A stretch of DNA of 64,000 bases from Cyanophora paradoxa (lineage: Eukaryota > Glaucocystophyceae > Cyanophorales > Cyanophoraceae). Made by a program: the position numbers and the translations under genes. The notes under the pieces were generated by a model that did no database searches, was not told the DNA's origin, and saw only the letters and a list, made by a program, of their open reading frames with translations. Of the stretch, positions 28,004 to 39,100 are shown one piece after another (the first letter of the stretch is position 1; every line of letters begins with the position of its first letter). The DNA is taken from the NCBI GenBank assembly GCA_004431415.1, contig QPMI01000011.1:1-64000 (forward strand), in the 5' to 3' direction.

Positions 28004-30134
28004 CGTATCGCGCGCCCAGGTCGGCAAGTTGCCGCTCCGATCGTGGGGCCCCGGGATCGGGCGCTGCCTCCCAGCTCCGGCGAACCTCGCGCTACGCTAG
28101 GCGGGCTCTAGATCTGCGAGGACAATGGCAAACGCAGCTCACCGGCTACCGGTAGATCAGCGGCTACAGCCGACTTCTAGTAGCTGTACTCCTGAAGTTG
28201 ACTGAGGTCACGTACTGAGCTTGACTCCTGGGGCCCACTGCCCAGTGGGTCCGACACCGTCCGAGCCTCCGCGGCCGCCGCCGCGGCCCGCGGCCGCCGG
28301 GCCGGGCGCCGGGCCGAGCCTCGGAGGCCCGGCGAGGATTCCTAACTTCAATCCTACTACTAGGCTAAGTTCCGCGGGCTCCGGATCCGCTGCTCCCGGA
28401 CCGAGTCCCGGACTCCCGGAGATCGGCGCCGCAACTCTGAATTCGAACTTGCGCTAATTGCGGCAAGTCGCCGGCAACTTCAACCAACTTGCCAAGCCCA
28501 AGTCCTTTTTTGTCGATTTCAAGTTGCGCCTTTTTTGTCGCAGCTTGAGGACCTCTCGCGGAGGCCGGATCCGAGCTCGCGATCATGAACCCGACCCGCA
28601 ATCATTGATCGGATCCGGATCCTGGACTCGCCGCGATCGCGCGATCGGCAATAATTCGCCGCGATCGCGCGATCGGCAATGACCGCAGCCGCGTGATCGT
28701 GATCATGATCATGCGCATATAGCCTGATATGTCATGTAGGACCGTGACTCGGTGACTGCGAATTCGAATCCGCGCGAGGCCGGCGCCGGCCCCGCCGCCG
28801 CGCCGCGGGCCCGCGGCGCCGGCCGGCCCGGGGACTCTCCGGGAGGACCGTCGGACGCCGTTCGGCCCGTGCCTGGACAGGCTGGACGCGTCGGGCATGC
28901 GCACTGCGCAGCCCCCGCGCGCGCCTGGATGTAAATATAGTAATATTGGAAATCTTTGCACAGGAATAATGCATAATAGCCCGGAATCTGTTGATCATGA
29001 CGCTGGTACTAGAATTCGAAGAAGCCGGATTATCGAAGATGGCGGGAAGGGCAGGGGCCGAGAGGCAGGGCGAGGTTCCGGGGGCAGACGCGAGAGGGGT
29101 ACCGAGCACGTTACGAGGGGTATGAGTGCAGAATGAGGGGTAGGGGTGCACGCGTGGATCAATTGCAAGGGAGACGGCTGCGGAATGCGTACGATCGCGA
29201 GGGGCGGGTACAAGCTCGGTTCGCGATCGGTCGTGGCGGGTAGGGCGCGGGTCCGGAGGGGGGTCGCAGGAAATGGCTGCTATACTATGATAGGCTACAG
29301 GTCGGCCTCTGGTTAGCTAAGGGAAGGGGACCAATCCCAAGGCCCTTGCAATTGATCATAAGAGGGGTGCCGCATGCGCAGTTCAAGGAAACCTGACAGA
29401 GTGCTCTGGAGAATCCCAGCGCTCCCTGCCCCATGATCTGTGTGGTGGGGGCCCCTTTAATTTGAGATTTCGGGAGGCAACAGGGGGACCCCGAACCCAA
29501 AACTAGCAAGAATCCATCTGCTAATTACATGACTATATAAAGCATATGTGATTCCTCTACATAAGGGCAGAATCTAGCCGAGTCGGCTTGCAGCTCAATT
29601 GCAAGGACATCTGAACTTGCAATTGCAAAAACGGTCAAATTAAAGCTATTTCAGTAATTGCAAAGATGAGGCGAAACACGTAGATTATTAATTAGGCGAA
29701 ACCTTCTATACATATAAATTCCACAAACGGATGCTCAGCTCGTTACGTACACAAGGAATATTAATGTCAGCTAGTTACAATTGCAGGAATGCCAGCTGGT
29801 TACAATTGCAAGGATGCAAGCTAGTTATAGGGATGCAAGCTAAATACAAGAATTTCCAGCTCTTTTTACGGAATGCCAATTAGTTATAAGCAATGCCAGC
29901 TAGTTATACGGAATGCCAGCTAGCTAAAAAGAATGCCAGCTAATTATAAGCAATATTAGCTAGTTATAAGGAATGCCATCGAGATCACGTGCACGCAGGG
30001 AAGTCGGATTAGCAGCGCGCTGGGTCCGAATGATGCGATCTAGAGCCTGGTAATTATAAATAAATGAATGAAGACGCTTGACTTCGAAATCATATATAAG
30101 AAGCCAGCGAATTCGAATTGGAAGCAGCGGCTTG
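28004..30134. other. intergenic region with short repeats
   Basis: No convincing exon. Contents: a 24-bp direct repeat (28,629-28,652 and 28,657-28,680) made of GCGATCGC palindromes; GC-rich palindromic blocks near 28,260-28,330 and 28,770-28,830; a distinctly AT-richer part from 29,280 to 30,060 with many TTGCAATTGCAA-type palindromes; and the minisatellite listed separately. It separates the 3' end of the second TmcB-like gene (30,135) from the beta-helix gene. Confidence 0.5.
29763..29982. repeat. ~21-bp minisatellite, about ten copies
   Basis: Degenerate units of the form GGAATGCCAGCTAGTTATAA repeat about ten times, for example near 29,880, 29,900 and 29,922. Copies vary at several positions (GCCAGCTGGTTAC, GCAAGCTAGTTAT). 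AT-richer than its surroundings and non-coding. Confidence 0.8.
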
Positions 30135-33100
30135 CTACTCGTCGTCCTCCTGCCCAATACCTGCGCACGTGCACCCCGAGCGCGTTAGGGCTGCGGTGGA
30201 TCCGGAGGCCCCACGCCGCGCCGCGCCGCGCCGCGCTGCGGCGTCGAAATCGAACTGAGGCGCGCCTACGAAGTAGTGGTGCAGATGGGTACACTTGAGG
30301 ACGACGTCCCTCGGAATCATTTTCCTGCGCGGGGGCGGGCGGGCGGGCGGGCGGGTGTAAGGCGAGCTCGAAGCGCGACGGCCGTGGATCAATATATATC
30401 GGATCGGTCGGATTGATTGGAGGATCGATTGGGGAGAGGGGCTGGGGGGCGGGCGGGCGGGCGCACAGGATCTGGCCGGCGCGCCCCGTCTCCTCGCCGA
30501 GGCGGGCGAGCATGGGGGCGAAGAGGTAGACGTAGAGCCCGAGGAGGAAGACCACCACAAAGACCAGGATCAAGGCCTGGCGTGCGGGGCGTTAGACTTC
30601 GACTCGGGGTAAATAGCCGTGCAGTGCTAACGTGATCTATAGCTAATTATATAAGGCCTATAGCTAACGCCCCACACGCGCCCGAAGACCAGGATCAAGG
30701 CCTGGCGTGCGTGCGCGTGCGGGGCGTTAGCTAAAGCTCCGATTTGGGTGTTAGGTGGGTGGCCCATGGTTAGCCGTGCATATGCAGTTGATTTTCGCAT
30801 GAAAGCTCGGGTAGTTAGGTTTGTTGGGCGCGAGGCAGTCGGGCGGGCTCAAGGCGGGGCGGGGCGGGGCGGGCCGGGGTGGGGCGGGGCGAGACCGAGC
30901 TGAGGTAAGCTGAGATCTAGGTTAGAGGGGCGATCGCGGCTCGCCTCCATCACATTAGGTTCCGATTTCGGTGTTAGGTAGCTTTAGGTGGTTATAATTA
31001 GCCGTGCAGTTGGTTTTTGCATATTTAAAATGAAAGATCTCATTTTATATCGGTCCCGGATTAGCTTTTTAGATAGGGAGCTCAGATCTAGATCTAGAGG
31101 GGCGGCCGGCACTCGCCTCCATGAGCTCGACGACGTTAGGTTCTGATTTCGGTTTAAGGTAGCTATAGGTTGTTGCAATTAATTAGCTATAGGTTGTTGT
31201 TATTGATTAGCTATAAGTTGTTGCAAATTATTATATGTAAATAGCCGGCGCTCGCCTCCATGAGCTCGACGACGGCCATGCTGGCCTGGCTCTCGGCGAT
31301 GATCGCCAGCGCCGCCTGCGCCAGCCCGTCGTCCAGGTCCCCGTCGTCGATCTGCGAACGAAGGTGATATAATTAGGCCGGGCCGGGTCGGGGCGATTGC
31401 GGGCGAGCGCGAGCGGGTGGAATTCAAAGCTCGCTCGCTCGCCTCCATGAGGGCCGTCAGCTTCTCCGAGTTGAGGCGCTCGTAGTTGCGCCGCTGCACC
31501 GCGCGGCTTAAGCTTAAGCTTCGAATTCGATCCGCGGCGCGCGGCTGAGCGCGCGCGCGGCGCGGCGCACGAAGGCGGCGGCGGTCCTGGGGTCCTCCTT
31601 GCCGGTGAGGAGCAGGTCGGGCGCCGCCTCCTGCATGATCTCGATGACGAGGTCGAGCAGGCCGACGACCAGCGCGTCCAGCCCGTTCACTGCGCGGCGG
31701 GCGGACGGACGGGTGAGCGGACCGGAGCGAGCGAGCGATCGCGAGAGCAGATGTGATTGTCACGGAGAAAAAGGCCTAGGAGAACAGATCTAATAAATCT
31801 CTTTAAAGGCGTAGACGTAGGAGCCTCTAGTTCTGCTTGGAGAAGGTCGCTTATTATAATAAATATTAGAATTCGAAGAAGCGAGCAGAGAGAGCCACAG
31901 AGAGCCAGGGGGGGGGGTGGGGGGGTGGGGGGGGGGGCGGACCGACGAGCTGCATGTCGTTGACGCGGCCGTCGACGCACTTGCTCGCATCGATGCGAAG
32001 GCACTCCGCGTCGTACATCACGTTGTCCAGGGCCTGCCGCAGTGCGCCGTTACGCATGTGAGCCGCGGCTGTGTCTCTGCGGCTTCGGCGCCAGCTGCAG
32101 CGCTGGCGGGCGCGCCTTGTTGCGGCCGTTGGCGCCGTAGACGCGGAGCTCGGGGTCCCCGTACTTGAGCGCCTGGTGCACCTGCTTGAACCTGGCGACA
32201 TCCCGTCAGAATCGGGCGGGGGCGGGGCGGGCGGCGGGCCGGGCGGCTCGGGCGGAGCGCACAGCGCGGCCTTTTGGACGAGACGCTCGTGGACTTCGAA
32301 GCGGGGGAGGAAGAGGTCGTCTGCATGGGCGGCGGGGCGGGGCGGGGCGCGCGTGAGGCCGGCGCCCAAAGGAGGGGCGTGAGGGGTACGATGCATATGG
32401 GCGCCCGGCAGCCCCGGGCCCGGGCCCACCGCGGCGCGCGCGCGCGCGCGCACCGTTGATGTAAAGCTCGCGGGCGTAGAAGGCGAGCTCGCGCGCGATC
32501 GAGCGCCGCTGCCGGCCGGCCGGGCGCGTCGGCGGGAGAAGAGAGGGGAGGTGGAGAAGGGGGGATAGAGGCGCACGCGGCCGCCAAGGTTGATCTCGAT
32601 GGCGAAGTTGCGCCCCGAGCCCAGGATCACGAAGCTGCGCGGAGGGGAGGGGGTTTGGAGGTCAGGGGGGGGAGGGGGGGGGCAGGGAGGGGGGGGGGCG
32701 GGGGCGGCGGGGGGGAGAGGGGGGGGGGCGTCGGCTTGGAGGGCCCGAGGGAAGAGGGGGGGGGGGGGGGGGGCGGTTATAATTAGACACGCCCACGCAG
32801 CGGCGCACCATACGACAAAGTTGACGCTGCAAGCGGGGCGCGGCGGGGCGGGCGCGGCCGAAGTCAGCGCAACGCAGCGGGCGGCGGGCGCACGGGGCGC
32901 GGCGAACTCACATGAAAATACCGGCGATGACGCTGCAGATAGCGCGAGGGCCGGGGGGGCGGGCGGGTCGACGTCAGAGGGGGCAGGGCGGGCAACAGAT
33001 CTGGACAGAGCAGCAGAGCGGAGCGGGGCCGAGGCGAGGCGAGGGGGGCGGGGCGCGCGGACGCACATGAAGGCGACGGTGTACTTGCGGGTGAGGAGCG

Positions 33101-36100
33101 TGAGGATGTCCGGCCCGTGCCCCTCCCCCGCCGCCGCCGCCGCCGCGTCCTTCTTCTTTTTCTTCTCCTTCTCATCCTCCTCCTTCTTCTTCTCCTTGCG
33201 CTCCGCCTTCTCCTTCTTGTGCCGCTTCGACTTCTCCTTCTCGCCCTCCTCCTCGTCGCCGCCGCTCGCCTCGGCGGCCGTGATCATGAGCTTCTCGCCC
33301 GCCTTCTCCTTCTGCGCGGGGGCGGCGCCGGCCGCCTCGAGCTTGAATGCCTGTCCCTGCATAGAGGGACGACGGAGGATGCCCCCGCCGGGGGTGCCGC
33401 CCTGCGCGGCGGAGGCGGCGTTCTGGCGGCGCGGCCCGCCCCGCCCCAGCTGCAGCCGCAGCTTCGGGTCCTCTTCAGAGCCGCTGTCCGATCGCGAGTC
33501 GCGGCCCTTGCCGGCCTTGGGCTTGGAGCCGCCCTCTAGCTTGAACGAGCCGTGGCTCTGGGACGAGTCGTCCTGAAGGAGGGCCAGGATGAGCGGCTGC
33601 CGCCCCGAGCCGCCTGCCTCGTCGCTCCCCGCCGCCGGCTTCCCCGTACCCGACCCCAGCCGCTTCCTGGGGCGCGAAGCGCGCGGCGCCTCGGTCGGGA
33701 TACTAAGGCGAGGAAGGGCGGGGGAGGAGGATAAAAGGGGGGTACGGCGTCTACGCACGTGGAGGAGAGCGCGGAGGCGGGGGGGGAGGGGTCCAGCCGG
33801 CCCTGGAAAAAAAATCAGACACATGCGACGGGAAACAAGCGAAGGAAAGAGAGAGAGAGAGGGGCGCGCCTCGTCGCCCTCGCCCTCGCCGCCAAAGCCG
33901 ACGGCGCTTATGACGACGGCGGCCGGCGCCCCCGGGCCCGTCGAGCTCGAGCTCCGCCCGCTCCCCGCCGCGTCGCTCTGGAGCTGAAGCGCTAGCCGCG
34001 CCTCCCCTGGGGCGGCCAACGACGTCGACGGGACGCGGGGGCCCGTGCTGCTCGCCCGCGATCCGCTGCCGGCGCTCCCGCCGCGCGAGCCGCCGCCGCC
34101 GCCGCCGCCGCGGCGCTCTGCCGCCGATTCGGGGACGGGCGCGAGGGCCGGCGGCGGCGAGACCGGCAGCTCGGCCGCCGCCGCCGCCGCCGCCGCCACG
34201 GGTACCGGTTTCTCGGCCTCCGAGTCGGACGGGGCGGGCGCCTCTTTCTTGCCTGCCTTGCCCCCGCCTTCTTGGGCGAGCTCGAGCGCCCGCGCTTCTC
34301 CCCCCCTTTTTCCTCTTGCTCTTGTCCTGCTTCTTCTTCGCCCGCCGCCCGCGCCCCTCCTCCTCCTCCTCCTCCTCCTCTGCATCCTCATCAGAGGATG
34401 GACCTCTCTTGTGCGAGGCGGAGCGCCGCGCGCGGCGGCGCCGGCCGCGCCCGCGGCCGCCCTCCTCGCCGCTGCTGCAGCCCGAGCCGTCGCTGGCGTC
34501 GCTGCGGCCGCCCTCGGAGTCGGAGGATCCGGAGGAGCCGCCGCGGCCGCGGCCGCCCTCCGGATCCTCCTCCTCCTCCTCCCCGCTGCCCTCCTCGGAG
34601 CCGTCCTGCTGCTGCCGCTTGTGGACCTGTCCCGAGTTCCGAGTTCGATTCCACAAGGCGCGATTAATATTCCAGCGTCCCCGCCCCTTAGCCAGGCGCT
34701 AGTCTTTAGATGTGGCCCGGCGGACGGACCTTTGTGTAGTGCTTGGCGACGCTCTTGAGAAGGGTGCGGGGGATGCCCTCGAGGATGTCCGACGTGCCCC
34801 GCATCGTCACCCGCACCCGCGCGAAGTTGGGCCTGAAGAGGGAGAGGAAGAGCCGTCATTTATAGATACACGCCGAGCCGAGCCGGGGCGGGGCGGGCCG
34901 AGCCTAGCTAGGGCGAGCCCTGCCTCGCACCGGAAGACGAATTCGAAGAGGGCCCCGTACTAGTACTAGTACTGGTACTCCCTCTGGAGCCTAGACCTAG
35001 ACCCTCGTCTCCCTCCTCCCCCTAGAAGATAGGAGGCGCACCGGAAGACGAAGAGGGCCTCGGAGACGAGGGTGAGGACCGAGACGACGCAGATCGCCAG
35101 CAGGACCCTGCCCCAGGGGGGGCGGGGGCCCGGCCTCAGTGGGCGCGGATCGGAGGTGCGGAGGGGAAAACGCGACGTCGCCGGCTACATATATGTATGT
35201 GATTGCAAGCCCGCTCGAGCTCGAGCTCCAGCGCTAGCTCCTAAGGCGATGGCCTAGACCTTAACTAATTATAATCGGGCTGAAAGCGGGCGCACCACTG
35301 GGCCTTGGAGATGACGCCCATGACCTCGTCCTCGTAGATTAGAGCGCCCTCGTTCATCGAGTCCAGGATCCCGAACATCGCTGCCGTTGTCGTCATTGTT
35401 AGTTATGTGTGTTTGAGCGTCGGACAGCTAATTATAAGGGAGCGCGTCGTGTTAAGCTTATTTATAGCAAGCTAAGGGATTATGTGCTTCCCGCACGCGC
35501 GCGCGCGCGCGCTATTTATTCATCGACCACCCTCTCCTGTATGCGCGGCTTCCTTCTTTATATATATTAAACAAGGGAAGTGGCACGCACAGTTCTCGAA
35601 CACGAAGCGAACCTCCTTGTTCGACGAGATCTCTGGAGGAGGGGGGGTAGAGAGAAGGTAAGCTCGAGTAGAATAGAGAAGGGGGCGGGGGAGGGGGGCG
35701 GGGGAGGGGCTACCGCGGAAGTTGTCGAGGGAGGTAAGCGAGATGCGGCGGCAGGCGAGCATAATCGCGTTCCCGGCATCCCTGCACACGCGCGCGCCCC
35801 CATCGTCAGCGTTGGCGGCTCTGGTCTGCCAGGCTGATTTGAAATGGTCGGGGCCTTCCGGGCCGGAGGGGGGGGGGGGGGGGGGGGGGGCGGAAGAAGA
35901 AGGGGGGGGGGTACGCGGCGCACCAAATGGACATGCTCTCCTCGGTCTGGTAGAGGGGCGGGCCGGGGAAGTACTTTCTGATCTTCACGCTGCGGGGCCG
36001 GTCAGCGCGCGGGGCGATCGATATCGATATCGATCTGGCGGGAAGGGGGCTCCGGCCGTGGTCTCAGCGCTAGCGGTGCAAGCTCATAAAAAGAGTCTAG

Positions 36101-39100
36101 GACGGGCGGGCGGGCGGGCGGGCGGGCGCGGGAGGGGAGGGGGGAGGGGCGGGGGGGGGGGGGGGGGGGGGGGGTGCGGGGGGAGGTACCTGGGCTCCTT
36201 CCACCAGTTCACGATGGCCGGGCTCGAGGCCGGTGGCATCCCCAGGTCTGCAGCCGGGCGGCCCCATGCGGCTCGTCAGGCGAGGAAGCTTAAGGGGGCG
36301 GGGGTACGCGGGGTTCGCTCGAATTCGAATTCGAATTCGATCGCGAGAGCGAGAGGGTACGTGTATATATACGCGGCGCGCACCGTCGTAGCCGAAGTAG
36401 AGGCCCCTGTGGTCCTTTGAAAAGTCCCTCGAGCGTATGCCGATCTCCTTGGCCCACTTCGTGAACAGCGCCGTGTCTGGACGCGTACGGATCCGGAGAT
36501 CAACGAGGCAGAGCTAGTGGGGCGGGGCGTGGGGCGGGGCGGGGCATCTATAATTAGCAGTACCTTAGCAACTTTCACTTTTTCCTTATTGGATTCGCTT
36601 TAGATCAGCTTATTTAGGGGCGGCGGGGCGAGGCGGCGGAGGCGGGGCCGGGGCGGGTTCGAATCCGGGCCGGACCGTTGGAGTGGGCGCCGAGGTGCAT
36701 CCAGCGGACCATGTTGTTGACGGCGACGACGCGGCGCCGCTGGTACGAGTTGAAGCGCAGCCGGTCGTTCGCGAACGTAAACTCCCCAAAGAGCAGCTGG
36801 GGGGGGGGGCGAGATCAGGCGGGGGGGGGGGGGGGGGGGGGGGGGCGGGGAGGGTTAGATGTTTAGATCAGGGGGGAGGGGGGGAGAAGGAAGGAGGGGT
36901 ACGGACCTTGACGGCGACGAACATGGCGGTGCCGAGGCCGGCGAGGAGCAGCAGGCCGACGACGACGCCCCAGAAGAGCCGCTTGACCGCCTTCGTCTCG
37001 CTCGCCTGAGGGAAGAGAAAGAAATGATCAGGAGGTTTGAAGAACGAAGCTTTAAAATATATGCGAGGAATGATCGATATCATGGGGCTCAAGATCTAAA
37101 GGCGAGGCTTGCGGGGAGCAAGCTTTTAATCAAGAGCCGCGCCTTGAGGCGGAGCTCCTTGTTGGCGGCCCGCTTCTTGGCGGCCGCCGAGGAGGAGGCC
37201 CCCGACGAGGCCGACTGCGACTCGGAGGCGGACTGCGCGCCCCCCGCGCCGCCGCCGCCGGCCGACTGGCTCTGCGACTGGCTCTGCGACTGCGACGCCG
37301 AGAGCGAGGCCGTCTTGGACTCGTTCTCCTCCACCTCGTCCGCTTTCTGTTAGATCGAGATGAGCCAAGCAAGAAGATCGCAGTGTAATTATAAGGAGGA
37401 GGCGAGCCATGTAGTAGAGCTGGGCGCGGGGCTTGTCGTTCATGCACTGCTCCAGGAAGGCGCCGCTACGCATGCGGGCGCGCGCGAAAAAGTCAGAGCG
37501 GAAGGAGGCGAAAACGTGGGGGGGGAGAGCGCCGGGGGGGTACGCGCGCACTAGGAGCGGAGGAGGATTTTGCTGTTGGAGAAGCCTGCGCACGGGGCGA
37601 GTTAGCTGTAGGGAGAAGTGGGTGGAGGGGGGGGGGGGCCATGGCCAGATCGCCTCGAGGGGAGGGAGGGGGCCAGAGCTGTAGGGAGAAGGGGGCCCGG
37701 GGTGGAGGGGGGGAGGGGAGGGGGGGAGGGGGGCCGGATCTCGTGCGCACGCTTGATGAGTGCGAGGTAAGTCGCCTCGGTCGCCGTCGCCTGCGCCCCG
37801 CCCGCCCGCCCGCCCGCCCGCTCGGCAAAGAATCGGAAGGGCGCGGGGCGGGGAGGGGTGCAGATAGACACTATGATATATAGTAAGATAGGAGGCTTCA
37901 TACTAATAGATAAATAGATAGAAAGGAGGCCGGCCGGGGCGGGGCGGGGCGGGGCGGGGCGGGGCGGACGGCGGCGGCGATGTCGGCGAGCTTGCGGGGT
38001 ACGTCGTCGAGGGCGCCCACCACGTGCAGGTTCTTCTTCGTCAGCTGCGAACGAAGTGAGGGGGGGGGCGGAGGGGAACGGGTACGAGCGAGCGCGGGGG
38101 CGGGGGCGGGATCGGAGGGAACGGGGCGCGCGCGCGCGCACCGCGATCCAGAAGGCGCGGGTGAGCTTCAGAGTTCGAGTGTCTGCGGCGGCGCCCGGCC
38201 CGAACTGAGCAGGGCCGGAGCAATAACAGGAGGCGAGGCGGGGCGAGGCGGGGTCGGAGGAAAGCAGAAGGCGCGCACGGCCCTGGCGGGCGTTCTCGTA
38301 CTGCTTCTTGGCGTCCGCCGAGTTGAAGAGGTCGCTCGCCGCCTGGAGGGGAGTGATTAAAAGTCGGAGGGCGAGCCGGGTACCGGTGCCGCTTGGCGCT
38401 CGAGCTCACCGTACTCTGCCCCGCATTGTAGAGCGCGGTCTGCCGCTCCCAGCTGCGGGCAGTCAGCCAAAATCAGATCGAAATGTTAAGGCAGTCAGCC
38501 AAAATCAGAGGGGCGGACAAGAGGAGGGTGGAGTGGAGCTCGTAGCGAAGGTCCAGGGCCGGCTCGCGGCGCCAGCCGAGCTTGAGCTCCGCGTGCGCCG
38601 CGTTCGCGTTGTTGCAGAAGGCCTGCGGAGAGGTCGGTCGGACGGGGCGGCCTATTTTTAAAAGAGAACCCTCGAAGAAAATAGAGACGACGCTCATGAT
38701 CAAGAGAGGCTAGGCTAGGCTGGGCTGGGCTGGGCCCGCGAGCTGGAGCTTGAGGACCTAGGCTAGGCTAGGCTAGGATCGATATCGGACCTTGAGGAAG
38801 TGGGCGAGCTGGAGCTGCAGGTAGGCCGAGTCCGGGAACTGCTGCACCGCCGAGCGGTACATCGCCTCCGCTTTCTGCGGGGGGGAGTGGGGGGCCCAGA
38901 TCGGACCGGATCGGATCGGATCGGATCGGATCAAATCTATCTAAATCTAGCATATTTATGGTCAAATCTATCTAAATCTAGAATATTTATCTGCGGGGGG
39001 AGTGAGGGGCCCAGATCGGATCGGATCGGATCAAATCTATCTAGAATATATATATATACTAGTGCACGTGAGGGGCGCGCGCACGTTGACGGTTTCGGAG

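Noticed and set aside
28629-28680. Repeated GCGATCGC palindromes as cyanobacterial HIP1 sites
   Set aside because: Only a tandem 24-bp duplication inside a eukaryotic intergenic region; intron-bearing genes on both sides rule out a cyanobacterial segment.
29763-29982. CRISPR-like array
   Set aside because: Units of about 21 bp follow each other with no unique spacers. It is a minisatellite.
33000-34660. Separate nuclear protein encoded by the Lys/Glu/Ser-rich stretch
   Set aside because: It lies in the same direction between exons of the TmcB-like gene, with no convincing start or stop of its own; better explained as a charged loop. Uncertain.
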